Source: Allomeiothermus silvanus DSM 9946 (GTDB taxonomy: Bacteria > Deinococcota > Deinococci > Deinococcales > Thermaceae). From it: a stretch of DNA of 64,000 nt. The stretch covers positions 888,001 to 952,000 of the forward strand of contig NC_014212.1 of the NCBI RefSeq assembly GCF_000092125.1. Reading direction: 5' to 3'. This document shows, piece by piece, positions 46,046 through 54,760 of the stretch. A program made the translations under genes and the position numbers. The notes beneath the pieces were generated by a model. The model saw only the letters and a list, made by a program, of their open reading frames with translations. It made no database searches and was not told where the DNA came from. Every line of letters starts with the position of its first letter. Within the stretch, counting starts at the first letter, position 1.

Positions 46046-46074
46046 TTGCTAGAACCCATCCTGTGTGGTAACCT
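46046..46074 (+). promoter_or_regulatory. candidate promoter of rpsT-thx
   Basis: TTGCTA (46046-46051), 17-bp spacer, TAACCT (46069-46074). The resulting leader of about 45 nt contains TGCCCGAAACGGGCA (46086-46100), a small perfect hairpin, before the ribosome site AGGAG. The hairpin might take part in S20 feedback; unproven. Confidence 0.5.
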
Positions 46075-46124
46075 TGGGGTTGGCTTGCCCGAAACGGGCA
46101 TGGATACGCTTTGATAGGAGAAGC

Positions 46125-46418
46125 ATGGCACAGAAAAAGACCACCCGTAACCCCTCGGCGATGAAGCGCCACCGCCAGTCCCTGAAGCGGCGGGCGGCCA
46201 ACCGTTCTAAGAAGTCCACCATCAAAACCATCAGCAAAAAGGCTGTGGCTCTGGCTCAGGAGGGCAACACCGAAGAGGCCACCAAGTTCTTGCGCCTAGC
46301 TGAGAGCTTGATTGACAAGGCCGCTAAGGGATCCACCTTGCATAAGCGAGCTGCCAGCCGTAAGAAGTCCCGTCTGGCTAAGAGCGTGAGCAAGTTGCTC
46401 ACCGCCAAGTCGGCCTAG
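46125..46418 (+). CDS. rpsT: 30S ribosomal protein S20
   Basis: A 97-residue, very basic, alpha-helical protein ([39 protein letters not shown]). Length and sequence fit S20, which binds 16S rRNA in the 30S body. ATG 46125 is chosen for TAGGAGAAGC upstream. It is followed by the thx gene after 23 bp. Confidence 0.95.
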   Translation: MAQKKTTRNPSAMKRHRQSLKRRAANRSKKSTIKTISKKAVALAQEGNTEEATKFLRLAESLIDKAAKGSTLHKRAASRKKSRLAKSVSKLLTAKSA

Positions 46419-46441
46419 CAACCAGCTTCCAGGGGTACATG

Positions 46442-46522
46442 ATGGGCAAGGGAGATCGTCGCACTCGTCGGGGTAAAATTTGGCGCGGTAGCTACGGCAA
46501 GTACCGCCCTCGGAAGAAGTAA
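46442..46522 (+). CDS. thx: 30S ribosomal protein Thx (bTHX/S31e-type)
   Basis: A 26-residue peptide, [20 protein letters not shown] followed by a YRPRKK end, nearly the same as the Thermus thermophilus Thx peptide that sits in the head of the 30S subunit. AGGGGT precedes it; ATG 46439 directly upstream is in the same frame. It is co-transcribed with rpsT and closed by a strong terminator. The peptide is a useful marker for Thermaceae. Confidence 0.93.
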   Translation: MGKGDRRTRRGKIWRGSYGKYRPRKK

Positions 46523-46562
46523 CCCCGCCAAATCGGAAAACGAACCTAGGATTCTTGTGCCA

Positions 46563-46593
46563 GCCTCCATCCTTTCGGTATGGAGGCTTTTTA
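46563..46593 (+). terminator. rho-independent terminator of rpsT-thx
   Basis: GCCTCCAT (46563-46570) and ATGGAGGC (46580-46587) form a stem with a CCTTTCGGT loop, followed by TTTTTAT. Confidence 0.9.
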
Positions 46594-47355
46594 TCGCTGT
46601 TCAGCGTTAGGCGTCCTCTGCTCGGCTTCTTCCTCCCACAGCAAATCCCGCAGCAGCCAACCCTTGCCGGGCGGGGCAATCTCACCTTTACGAATGCCCT
46701 GGATCAGGTAGCGGCGCACCAGATTGATGCTGTAACCGCTTTGAACAATAGCGCCCAGGTTGCGGCTGCCGTCGAGGTGGACCGTGATGTCGTCGGGTTG
46801 GGGGGCTTGCCCGGCTAGGGTACGGCGAGCGGTGGGATGCCGGATGCGTAGGCCGAACCAGGCGTACTTTCGCAGGGGCACCAAATCGCCTTCGCGCAGG
46901 CCCCGCCAGGCCCGCTCCGCTGCGATGATGAGGGGTACTTCCCAAACTCTGGCGGCTCCCCGAACGCTTTTCCCGCCAACAAAGACTCCATACGGCTCGG
47001 AGGCCCGCAAAGCCTCCAGTACCCGGCTGGGCGAGTCGTAGAGCTGACGGAAGCGGGTCCACTCATCGTACAGCCGGGCCCATTCGCCTATCAGGGCCTT
47101 GAAGCGTAACAGGGGAGTGCCGGTTTGGACTCCACTGGTAAAGCGAAACGAACCCCCTCGAGGTTGCAGAGGCAAGGTGGAGATGGCCTCGAGCCCTTCC
47201 CAGTCAAGGATGCCTCCGCTAACAACCTCGCCCTCGAGAAAGCGAAAATGTACCGGCAAACCCTCCACCTCGAGGCGAAGCTCGCCGGACCGCCGGTTCT
47301 GGTGGATCATCTCCAGCAGTTCCAAAAGCCCAATGGTCTCTAAGTTGCCTTCCAC
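46591..47355 (-). CDS. DUF4388 (PATAN-type) domain protein
   Basis: A 254-residue protein. Residues 1-110 are a DUF4388 domain (LETIGLLELLEMIHQNRRSGELRLE, HFRFLEGEVVSGGI), a module often found with two-component and gliding/twitching regulators. The remainder is helical and ends in RRYLIQGIRKGEIAPPGKG. The last residues (EQRTPNAEQR) resemble the repeat-derived start of CcmH. Convergent with thx. Function unknown, probably regulatory. Confidence 0.75.
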   Translation of the reverse strand: MEGNLETIGLLELLEMIHQNRRSGELRLEVEGLPVHFRFLEGEVVSGGILDWEGLEAISTLPLQPRGGSFRFTSGVQTGTPLLRFKALIGEWARLYDEWTRFRQLYDSPSRVLEALRASEPYGVFVGGKSVRGAARVWEVPLIIAAERAWRGLREGDLVPLRKYAWFGLRIRHPTARRTLAGQAPQPDDITVHLDGSRNLGAIVQSGYSINLVRRYLIQGIRKGEIAPPGKGWLLRDLLWEEEAEQRTPNAEQR

Positions 47356-47367
47356 AGATGGCCTTCT

Positions 47368-48240
47368 CTAGCCTTCCTTTCGGTAGCCCTCACCCGGATC
47401 CACCACCATGATCCGTCCTTGCTTACCAACATACTCCAGCAGTGCCTCTTGGATAGCCTCAATTGCACTATAGGTGGTGAGGGCGGCTAGGGCTGGCCCG
47501 GCCCCGCCAACAAACGCCGCCAGCGCTCCAGCTTGATAGACCCGTTCCAAAGCGGCCTCAAGCCCCGGCATGAGGTGAGCCCGGTAGGGCTGGTGCAGCC
47601 GATCCCGGGCGGCTTCGCGTAGAGCCTCCAAGCGGCCGGAGAAGAGGGCTGCGGGCCACAAGGCCGCGCGGGCCAGGTTGAACACCGCATCGGCGTGGGG
47701 GACTGCCGAGGGTAAGGCGGTCCGCGCTAGCGGGGTGGGCACTTCGTATGGGGGAATCCCCAGGACGAACGTAAGCCCCCTTGGGTAGGGCAGGGGTAGG
47801 GCTAACGGAGGTTCGGCCAAGGCTGCTACGAACCCGCCATAGATGGCCGGGGCCACGTTGTCGGGGTGGCCCTCGAGCTGGGCTGTGACCCGAAATACCC
47901 CCTCTTTCCCCAGCTCGCCCCCCGAGAAGTGGTCGGCCAAAGCTGCGCCCGCTACCAGCGCCGCCGAACTCGAGCCCATCCCCCGCGCGAGCGGGATTGG
48001 GTTGAGCGCCCGGATAGCAATAGGAGGGGCAGGCTCCCCAAGCAGAGCCCAGGCCGAGCGGTAGCCCTCATGGATCAGGTTATCGGGGCGAGGAGGTACA
48101 TTCCCCTCGCCCTCGTAGAAAAAGGAATCCTGTGCGGCAAGGCTGGCTTCGACCTCCAGGTATAGATCCAGGGCCACCCCTAAAGCGTCGAAGCCGGAGC
48201 CCAGGTTGGCCAAAGTTGCGGGGACGTACAGGCGTACCAC
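47368..48240 (-). CDS. thrB: homoserine kinase
   Basis: A 290-residue GHMP kinase with the glycine-rich ATP loop PLARGMGSSSAALVAG, the N-terminal VPATLANLGSGFDALGVAL and C-terminal GGAGPALAAL. It phosphorylates homoserine in threonine synthesis. GTG 48240 is eight bases after a perfect TATAAT (48249-48254, minus strand). Confidence 0.92.
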   Translation of the reverse strand: MVRLYVPATLANLGSGFDALGVALDLYLEVEASLAAQDSFFYEGEGNVPPRPDNLIHEGYRSAWALLGEPAPPIAIRALNPIPLARGMGSSSAALVAGAALADHFSGGELGKEGVFRVTAQLEGHPDNVAPAIYGGFVAALAEPPLALPLPYPRGLTFVLGIPPYEVPTPLARTALPSAVPHADAVFNLARAALWPAALFSGRLEALREAARDRLHQPYRAHLMPGLEAALERVYQAGALAAFVGGAGPALAALTTYSAIEAIQEALLEYVGKQGRIMVVDPGEGYRKEG

Positions 48241-48273
48241 TGCGGCGAATTATACCGGAGCGCGACCGGTCCG

Positions 48274-49713
48274 CTAATGCCAGTAGGGCCGGACCTGCCC
48301 CTGGGCCAGCTGCTTTCTGGCTTGGGGTAGCGCGTCGGCGAGTTCGTGGGCTAGCATGCCTACCCTAGCCAGGAGATCTCCGGCCAAGCCGTGCAGATAG
48401 ACTCCCAGCCGGGCTGCGTCCCAAGGTGCGAGCCCCGCCGCCAGAAAAGCCCCGATCACCCCAGAGAGCACATCCCCCATGCCGCCGGTGGCCATCGCCG
48501 GGTTGCCGGTGGTGTTGACCGCCAAGCGGCCATTTTCGGCGATCACCGTCGGTCCTCCCTTGAGCACCACCGTCACCGCGAAGCGCTCGGCCAGTGTGCG
48601 GGCGGCCTCGAGCGGGGCTTGGGCCACTTCCTGCGCGGAGCTTTGCAGCAGCCGGGCCGCCTCGCCAGGGTGCGGGGTGATGACGGTGGGAATCCCCGCC
48701 CCGGCGAACTCCTCCACGGTCTCAGAGTGTAAAGCGTCGGCGTCCAGGAGGGTGGGCAGACCCAGCTCGAGCACAGCTTTGGCGGCCTCTTTTCCTGATG
48801 GCCCGGCCCCCATCCCCACTGCTACCGCTTCGGCCTTGGCGGGCTTTAGGGCTGCGTGGCTCCAGCCCGCTACCGGGAGGCGCACGGCCTCGAGCGGGGG
48901 AACCACCGCTGCTTCCTGGGGATAGGCCACCGTCACTAACCCCGCCCCGGCGCGGTAGGCGGCGATGGCGCTTAGGGCCGGAGCTCCGGTGTAGCTAGGG
49001 TAGCCGCCCACTACCAGCACTCGCCCCACGTTGCCTTTGTGGGCGTTGCCGGGGCGGGGGGGGAGCAGGGCGTGCAGGGCTTGGGGGGTGAGGAGTTCCG
49101 GCAGGGATTCGTCTGCCAGCGCCTCTGGCGGCATCCCTATCTCTGCCAGGAGGATCTTTCCGCAAGCGGCACGGTGAGGGTAAAAAACGTGCTCGAGCTT
49201 GAGAGCGGCCAGGGCCACGGTCAGGTCGGCCTCGACGTGCGGTACATAGGGAAGCCCGGAGGGCAAGTCGGCGGCCACCACGCTGAGCCCGGATTGATTG
49301 ATCTTTCCCACCAGATCAGCGTAAAAGCCCTGAAGCGGACGGTTGAGCCCGGTGCCGAAGAGGGCGTCGAGCAGGACGGTTCCGGGGGTGGGTTGCCAAT
49401 CGGTGAGGGGGCGGATGGTTAGTTTGTGGCTCTCGAGCGCCTGCCGCATCGCCTTGGCATCGCCTTGCTGGCCTTCTGCGGCATAGACTTCCACCTCGCA
49501 TCCCCACACCCGCATCCAGCGGGCTGCCGCCAGTCCGTCCCCGCCATTGTTGCCCTTGCCGCACAATACCACTACCCGTCGGTTCGGATAAGCCTGTAAC
49601 AGGGCCCTAGCGACCTTGCGCCCCGCCGTGTCCATCAGCAGCAGGCTAGGGTAGCCGATTTGGGTAGCTTTTTGGTCGGCGAGCCGCATCGCTTCGGCGG
49701 TAAAAAGGCGCAT
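48274..49713 (-). CDS. nnr: bifunctional NAD(P)H-hydrate epimerase / ADP-dependent dehydratase
   Basis: A 479-residue fusion. An N-terminal YjeF_N epimerase domain (about 1-205: LMDTAGRKVA, VVVLCGKGNNGGDGLAAARW) is joined to a C-terminal ribokinase-like dehydratase (VLVVGGYPSYTGAPALSAIAA, TPHPGEAARLL, TTGNPAMATGGMGDVLSG). It repairs hydrated NADH and NADPH. Damage to NAD(P)H is faster at high temperature, which fits a thermophile. Confidence 0.93.
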   Translation of the reverse strand: MRLFTAEAMRLADQKATQIGYPSLLLMDTAGRKVARALLQAYPNRRVVVLCGKGNNGGDGLAAARWMRVWGCEVEVYAAEGQQGDAKAMRQALESHKLTIRPLTDWQPTPGTVLLDALFGTGLNRPLQGFYADLVGKINQSGLSVVAADLPSGLPYVPHVEADLTVALAALKLEHVFYPHRAACGKILLAEIGMPPEALADESLPELLTPQALHALLPPRPGNAHKGNVGRVLVVGGYPSYTGAPALSAIAAYRAGAGLVTVAYPQEAAVVPPLEAVRLPVAGWSHAALKPAKAEAVAVGMGAGPSGKEAAKAVLELGLPTLLDADALHSETVEEFAGAGIPTVITPHPGEAARLLQSSAQEVAQAPLEAARTLAERFAVTVVLKGGPTVIAENGRLAVNTTGNPAMATGGMGDVLSGVIGAFLAAGLAPWDAARLGVYLHGLAGDLLARVGMLAHELADALPQARKQLAQGQVRPYWH

Positions 49714-49783
49714 GAGACTAGCTTATCCCAAGGGGCCCGCGGGCCGATTTTCCTAGGGCTCACGCCCAGCGTACACTTGGGGT

Positions 49784-50581
49784 ATGGAGGCGCGAGAAGC
49801 CCGTAGGCGGCTCAAGGAAGCTAAGCGGGTTGCGGTACTCACCGGGGCGGGGATCTCGGCCCCTTCGGGGATACCTACGTTCCGCGACGCGGGAGGATTA
49901 TGGAAGGACTTTCGCATCGAGGACTACGCTACCCCCGAAGCCTACCGCCGCGACCCCCTTAAGGTGTGGGAGTGGTATGCCTGGCGCTATGCCAACGCGA
50001 TGCAGGCCCAGCCCAACCGGGCCCACCGGCTTTTGGCCGAGCTCGAGCGCCAGTTCACCACCCCTTCCCCCCACGTGGGCGACCGGCTCACCCCCACCGC
50101 CCGCGAAGGAAGTGGGTTTCTCCTGGTCACCCAGAACGTGGACGGGCTCCACGCCCGGGCCGGTTCTACCCACCTGGTCGAACTCCACGGCTCGATCGGG
50201 CGGGCCCGCTGTGAGGAATGCGGGGCTCGTTTCCCCCTCCCCGATCCCGGCTTGTTCATCCCCCCGCCTGTCTGCCCTAAGTGCGGCGGGCGGGGTCGCC
50301 CGGACGTGGTCTGGTTCGGCGAGCTGCTGCCGCCGGGAGCTTTCGAGCGGGCCGAAAACGCCTTCGCCAAAGCCGAGGTGGCGTTGGTGGTCGGGACCAG
50401 CGCGGAGATCGAGCCCGCCGCCAGCCTGGGCCGACTGGCGAGCTGGGCAGGGGCCTATCTAATCGAGATCAACCCCAACCAGACCCCGCTTTCGCGGCTG
50501 GCCGATTGTAGCCTGCGGATGGGAGCGATAGAGGGTCTGGAGGCGTTGCTTTCCCCAACATCCCTGCTCGACCTAGAGTAG
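49784..50581 (+). CDS. Sir2 family NAD-dependent protein deacylase with internal insertion
   Basis: A 265-residue sirtuin: GAGISAPSGIPTFRDAGG, VTQNVDGLHARAG, catalytic His in LHGSIGRARCEECG and the CxxC...CxxC zinc module (CEECGARF, CPKCGGRG), then VVGTSAEIEPAA. About 20 residues (FTTPSPHVGDRLTPTAREGS) are inserted just before FLLVTQNVD, where family members have a short turn. ATG 49784 is six bases after TACACT, a leaderless start. Confidence 0.9.
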   Translation: MEAREARRRLKEAKRVAVLTGAGISAPSGIPTFRDAGGLWKDFRIEDYATPEAYRRDPLKVWEWYAWRYANAMQAQPNRAHRLLAELERQFTTPSPHVGDRLTPTAREGSGFLLVTQNVDGLHARAGSTHLVELHGSIGRARCEECGARFPLPDPGLFIPPPVCPKCGGRGRPDVVWFGELLPPGAFERAENAFAKAEVALVVGTSAEIEPAASLGRLASWAGAYLIEINPNQTPLSRLADCSLRMGAIEGLEALLSPTSLLDLE

Positions 50582-50589
50582 CCGCCGGT

Positions 50590-51903
50590 TTACCGGGTCT
50601 CTTTCTCGCCCCCCCTTCGCCCTTTAAAGACCATCCGGAAAGGCACTTCTGCCAAGCCTAGGTCTTCCCCGATACGGTTTCTGAGGTATCCTTCGAAGGC
50701 CCTTGTCACGAACTCGGGGTAGTTGACGAAGAAGACAAAGGTCGGAGGGGCGACTTCCGGCTGGGTGACGAAGAAGATCTTGAGCGGCTTGCCCTTGAAG
50801 TTGGGTAGAGCCACCTTGGCCGTCCAGGCCGAGAGGTAGCGGTTGAGTTCGGCAGTCTCGAAGCGTTCGCGGGCCAAAGCGTAGAGCCGGGTGGCCTCGG
50901 TGAAGAGCTTGTGCAGGTTGAGCCCCGTTAGCGAGGAAACATAGACCCGCGGTAGGTGTCCTAGATGGGCCAGCCGCTCGCTGATCTCGCGGCGCACCTT
51001 GGGCTGGTCGTCTTTTTTCACCAGGTCCCACTTGGTAACGGTGAGAATCACCGGTTTTCCCGCCTCGAGGGCCTCGTTAGCTAGCTTGAGTTCACGGTCG
51101 CCAAAGTTGGCAGGATCGATCACCAAGAATACGATGTCGGCTTCCTCGATGCTCTTGTGCGCGCGGGCGATGGCCAATTCCTCCACCAGGGTCTCGGGAC
51201 GCTTACGGATACCGGCGGTGTCCACCAACTGGAAGAGCGTGCCGCCGTAGTCAAACTCTACGTCGATCGAGTCGCGGGTGGTTCCGGGCTCCTCCGAGAC
51301 GATGACCCGCTCCTCGCCCAAGATGGCGTTCAGCAGGCTCGACTTTCCCGCATTGGGGCGGCCTACGATAGCGATCTTGATGGGTACCACCTCGGGCTCA
51401 GATTCCCCCTCCTGGCGCACGGGCAGTTTGCTCCAGATTTTGTCCTCGAGTTCGTCCAACCCCCGCGCGTGGCTGCTCGAGGTCGGCACCGGCTCGCCAA
51501 ATCCCAAAGCCCACAGATCCCCCAAGTAGTTCTCGTGCTTGGGGTCATCCACCTTGGTGGCCACCAGCAGCACATTGGAGTGTTTGCGCCGCAGGAAGTC
51601 AGCCACCTCCAGATCCGCCGGGCTGATATCGGCTCGACCATCCACGGTGAAGAGCACCAGATCGGCATCCTCGAGCGCGGCCTCCACCTTTTCTTTGATC
51701 TTCTGCTCCCACACGTCGCCTGACCACAAACCCCCAGTGTCCACCAGCTTGAAGCGGCCCCGCTCGCTTTCCACGGTAGCCTCCTTGAGGTCACGGGTTA
51801 CCCCCGGTTGGTCAGCTACCACGGCGTGCCGCTTGCCTAGCAAGCGGTTGAAGAGGCTGGATTTGCCCACATTGGGGCGGCCCACGATCACGACTTTATA
51901 CAT
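50590..51903 (-). CDS. der: ribosome-associated GTPase Der (EngA)
   Basis: A 437-residue tandem GTPase: first G domain GRPNVGKSSLFNRL, DTGG; second GRPNAGKSSLLNAI, DTAGIRKR, TKWDLV; and a C-terminal KH-like domain. It acts in 50S subunit assembly and is essential in most bacteria. Normal length and complete motifs. Confidence 0.95.
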   Translation of the reverse strand: MYKVVIVGRPNVGKSSLFNRLLGKRHAVVADQPGVTRDLKEATVESERGRFKLVDTGGLWSGDVWEQKIKEKVEAALEDADLVLFTVDGRADISPADLEVADFLRRKHSNVLLVATKVDDPKHENYLGDLWALGFGEPVPTSSSHARGLDELEDKIWSKLPVRQEGESEPEVVPIKIAIVGRPNAGKSSLLNAILGEERVIVSEEPGTTRDSIDVEFDYGGTLFQLVDTAGIRKRPETLVEELAIARAHKSIEEADIVFLVIDPANFGDRELKLANEALEAGKPVILTVTKWDLVKKDDQPKVRREISERLAHLGHLPRVYVSSLTGLNLHKLFTEATRLYALARERFETAELNRYLSAWTAKVALPNFKGKPLKIFFVTQPEVAPPTFVFFVNYPEFVTRAFEGYLRNRIGEDLGLAEVPFRMVFKGRRGGEKETR

Positions 51904-51956
51904 AGCGACACCCGCTCCTCATGGGAGCCAACAGTCTCCCATAGTAGCACGAGGGC

Positions 51957-52448
51957 TCAGAGGGTAGGTGGAACGAGGTCGGTATCGGTTTCTGGGGGCA
52001 TTGTATACCCCCAGATGCGCGCCAGGGTCATCATCTGGCCCTTGTGGTGGAACTCGTGGGTAATGGGGTGCATCAGCAGCCAGCGCTGGGAGACAGACAT
52101 GCGCCAGCCCCGGATTGGGTGAGTCCACTCGTAGACCTCATCCAGACGGGTGAACTTTTGGAAAGCCTCCTCCACGGTCGCGTCTACCTGGTCAAATAGC
52201 CTTCGCATCGCCGGGACATCGGGGATATCCTGGCCCTGTACGGCCAGGCTCGCATTGCCGAGCCCCACATTCCCCACCCACCACAAATAGCACTCTGCCA
52301 CGTGGGCGTGTAGGTTGCGGAGGCTACCGAAGCCGAAGTCGGGGTGCTCACGGGTATAGACCTCGAGCGGTAACCCTTGGCAAAAGTCCAGCACTTGGGC
52401 TCGGGTGCGCCGAACCCACGAGTAGGTGAGAACAAGCCCTTGGTCCAT
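51957..52448 (-). CDS. DinB family protein
   Basis: A 163-residue four-helix protein from ATG 52448. The metal-binding His residues are in NLHAHVAECYLWW and THEFHHKGQMMTLAR. DinB/YfiT proteins include metal-dependent thiol transferases (bacillithiol-, mycothiol-linked). TATCAT ends seven bases before the ATG on the minus strand (leaderless). Target unknown. Confidence 0.82.
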   Translation of the reverse strand: MDQGLVLTYSWVRRTRAQVLDFCQGLPLEVYTREHPDFGFGSLRNLHAHVAECYLWWVGNVGLGNASLAVQGQDIPDVPAMRRLFDQVDATVEEAFQKFTRLDEVYEWTHPIRGWRMSVSQRWLLMHPITHEFHHKGQMMTLARIWGYTMPPETDTDLVPPTL

Positions 52449-52506
52449 AGCTCCGATGATACAAGCGAGTAGGCCGCCCACCGGGCGGCCTACGGGGATG
52501 GCTAGC

Positions 52507-53820
52507 TTACCGTACGGTGGCGTTGTAGCGGGCGATGGCCTCGTTGGATTTCTGCGCGGCCTGGTTCAGCGCTTCCTCCACGCTGGCTTTACCCGCAATG
52601 GCAAGTTCCATGGCCTCTTCGATGTGCTGGCGGATTTGTGGCATCACCCCTGCCACCGCGCCCTGGCTGGACTTGGTAGGCGGGCTGGAGAGAATGATGT
52701 CTACCGGCGTTTTAGCGTTGGGGTTTTCCTTCCAGTAGGCCTTGGTCTCGGGAAGTTCAATGGCCGCCCTCGAGACCGGGTAGTAGCCGGTGGCCTTGTG
52801 CCACTCGAACTGTACCTTGGGTGAGATGGCGTACTTGATGAAATCCCAGGCGCATTTTACCTCGTTATCAGGGTGGCCCTTGAAGACGTAAAGAGCGGCT
52901 CCACCGATGGCCGTGCCACCTTTGGTACCTTCCGGGCGAGGTAGTGGTGCGGTTTTGAACTGGAAGCGCCCACCCACCTCGCGCTGCACCGCGCCCAAGG
53001 CGGCCGTAGACTCCACGAACATGGCGGCCTTGCCGGAGGTGAAAGCCTGGCGCTGGGCTGCGCCGTCACGCCCTACGTTGGGCATTAGGCCCTCGCGGGT
53101 CATGTCCACGATCCACTTCACCGCCCGCATCCCCTCGGGGCCGTTGTAAGTCACCGCGGTGGCCCGCTTGGTGCGCCCGTTTTCGTTGTTGACTACATAA
53201 CCGCCCTGGTTGTAGATAAGCTGCTCAATAAACCAGCCGTACACCCGGATGGTAGCCCCGTACTGGATTACGTTGCCATTGGCGTCTTTCTTGGTCAGCT
53301 TGCGGGCGTAGTCTACAAACTCCTCGAAGGTCTTGGGCGGACGGATGAACCCGGCGGCCTTGAGCGCGTCCACGTTGTAGTAAAGCTCCGCCGTAGAGGC
53401 GTTGAAGGGGATGCCGTAGTACTTGCCGTCGAGATTGTAGTAACGGGCCAACGGGAAGAGGATTCCCGAAAGGTCGTATTTGTCCTGGCGGGCCAGATCT
53501 GAGGCGGGGATGATCTGTCCGGACTCTGCCATGGCTTGCAAGCCCAGGTCGTAGATCTGCTGGATGTGCGGAGGGTTCTTGCCCCTAAGGGCGGCTTGCA
53601 GCTTGGTCAGGCCGTCGTCATAGGAGCCCACGTAGGTGGGTTCGACCACGCAGGCAGATTGTGAGGCGTTATACGCCTTCACCATGCGGTCTACGGCCTC
53701 ACCGTTGACCCCGCCCATAGAGTGCCAGAAGCTCACCTTAACCGGGGCTTGGGCCATGCTCCACCCCAACCCCATCGCCACAAGACCAATGCCGAGGATT
53801 TTCCATCGTTGACGCTGCAT
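52507..53820 (-). CDS. ABC transporter substrate-binding protein (UgpB-like)
   Basis: A 437-residue exported protein with signal peptide (ILGIGLVAMGLGWSMAQA) and the cluster-D binding-protein fold (VSFWHSMGGVNGEAVDRMV, FTSGKAAMFVES). The sequence is close to glycerol-3-phosphate binding UgpB; sugars are also possible. AGGAGG precedes the ATG. Third gene after the two permeases; no ATPase gene is present, so a shared ATPase must be encoded elsewhere. Confidence 0.85.
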   Translation of the reverse strand: MQRQRWKILGIGLVAMGLGWSMAQAPVKVSFWHSMGGVNGEAVDRMVKAYNASQSACVVEPTYVGSYDDGLTKLQAALRGKNPPHIQQIYDLGLQAMAESGQIIPASDLARQDKYDLSGILFPLARYYNLDGKYYGIPFNASTAELYYNVDALKAAGFIRPPKTFEEFVDYARKLTKKDANGNVIQYGATIRVYGWFIEQLIYNQGGYVVNNENGRTKRATAVTYNGPEGMRAVKWIVDMTREGLMPNVGRDGAAQRQAFTSGKAAMFVESTAALGAVQREVGGRFQFKTAPLPRPEGTKGGTAIGGAALYVFKGHPDNEVKCAWDFIKYAISPKVQFEWHKATGYYPVSRAAIELPETKAYWKENPNAKTPVDIILSSPPTKSSQGAVAGVMPQIRQHIEEAMELAIAGKASVEEALNQAAQKSNEAIARYNATVR

Positions 53821-53890
53821 ATAACCTCCTTGGTGAGGTGTCCCTCGCCTAATACCTTACCGACTTTGCTAAGAGGATGTCAGAGCCCTA

Positions 53891-54751
53891 TCAGCCCTTG
53901 ACCCCACCTACCGAGATACCGCGTACGAAAGCCCGCTCTAGCAGGATAAAAGCGATCAGCGTGGGAGCCAGCACCAAGATGGCCCCGGCGGCCACGAACC
54001 CGTAGTTGGAGCCCTCCTGGTCGACCAGGAAAAAGCGCAGCCCGATCTGGGCGGTGCGCCAGGTGGGGGCGCTGGTCACGATCAGCGGCCAAAGATACTG
54101 GTTCCAGGTGTTGAGGAAGGTCAGCAGGGCCAGCGAGGCCAGGGCTGGTCTGGCTAGCGGCATGGCCACGAAGCGGAGCTGTTGCAGCGGGGTGGCCCCA
54201 TCTATCTTGGCGGCGTCGAAGTACTCCTCGGGGATTTGCAAAAAATTCTGCCGCAGCAAAAAAATGCCGAAGGCCCCGGCCAGGAAGGGTAGCACCAGCC
54301 CCCAGTAGCTATCCAGCAGCCGCAGGTGGGAGATGGTCAGGTAGTTGGGGATCAGGGTGAGTTCCCAAGGCACCATGTAGGTGGCCAGCACCCCCAAAAA
54401 CAAGGCCCGTTTGGCCGGGAAGTGGAGCCGGGCGAAGCCAAAAGCAGCCAGGGTCGAGGTCAGCAGTTGGCCTAGCGTCACCCCCAAGGAAACCAGCAGG
54501 GTGTTGAGCAGATAGCGGGCCAGGGGAGCTTTTTCTAAAGCGCCCCGGTAGTTCTCGAGCGAGAATTCTCGCGGGATCAAACGGGGTGGGTACTCGAACA
54601 CGTCACCCGGTGGCTTGAGCGAGGCCGATAGCAACACCAGCACCGGCAGCAGCACCAGCACCGCGAGCAGCGTGAGTCCGGCGTAGGAGAGAATCCACTC
54701 GCCCCAGGGGCGGCGTTTACGGGTTTGCGGGAAAGGTTGGCTTGGGTGCAT
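53891..54751 (-). CDS. ABC transporter permease (UgpE/MalG-like)
   Basis: A 286-residue, six-helix permease with the EAA loop EYFDAAKIDGATPLQQLRFV (about residue 190) and the terminal hydrophobic helix plus GISVGGVKG end. Its start lies nine bases after the partner permease stop. Imports glycerol-3-phosphate or a sugar together with the UgpA-like protein. Confidence 0.87.
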   Translation of the reverse strand: MHPSQPFPQTRKRRPWGEWILSYAGLTLLAVLVLLPVLVLLSASLKPPGDVFEYPPRLIPREFSLENYRGALEKAPLARYLLNTLLVSLGVTLGQLLTSTLAAFGFARLHFPAKRALFLGVLATYMVPWELTLIPNYLTISHLRLLDSYWGLVLPFLAGAFGIFLLRQNFLQIPEEYFDAAKIDGATPLQQLRFVAMPLARPALASLALLTFLNTWNQYLWPLIVTSAPTWRTAQIGLRFFLVDQEGSNYGFVAAGAILVLAPTLIAFILLERAFVRGISVGGVKG

Positions 54752-54760
54752 GCTCCCTCC

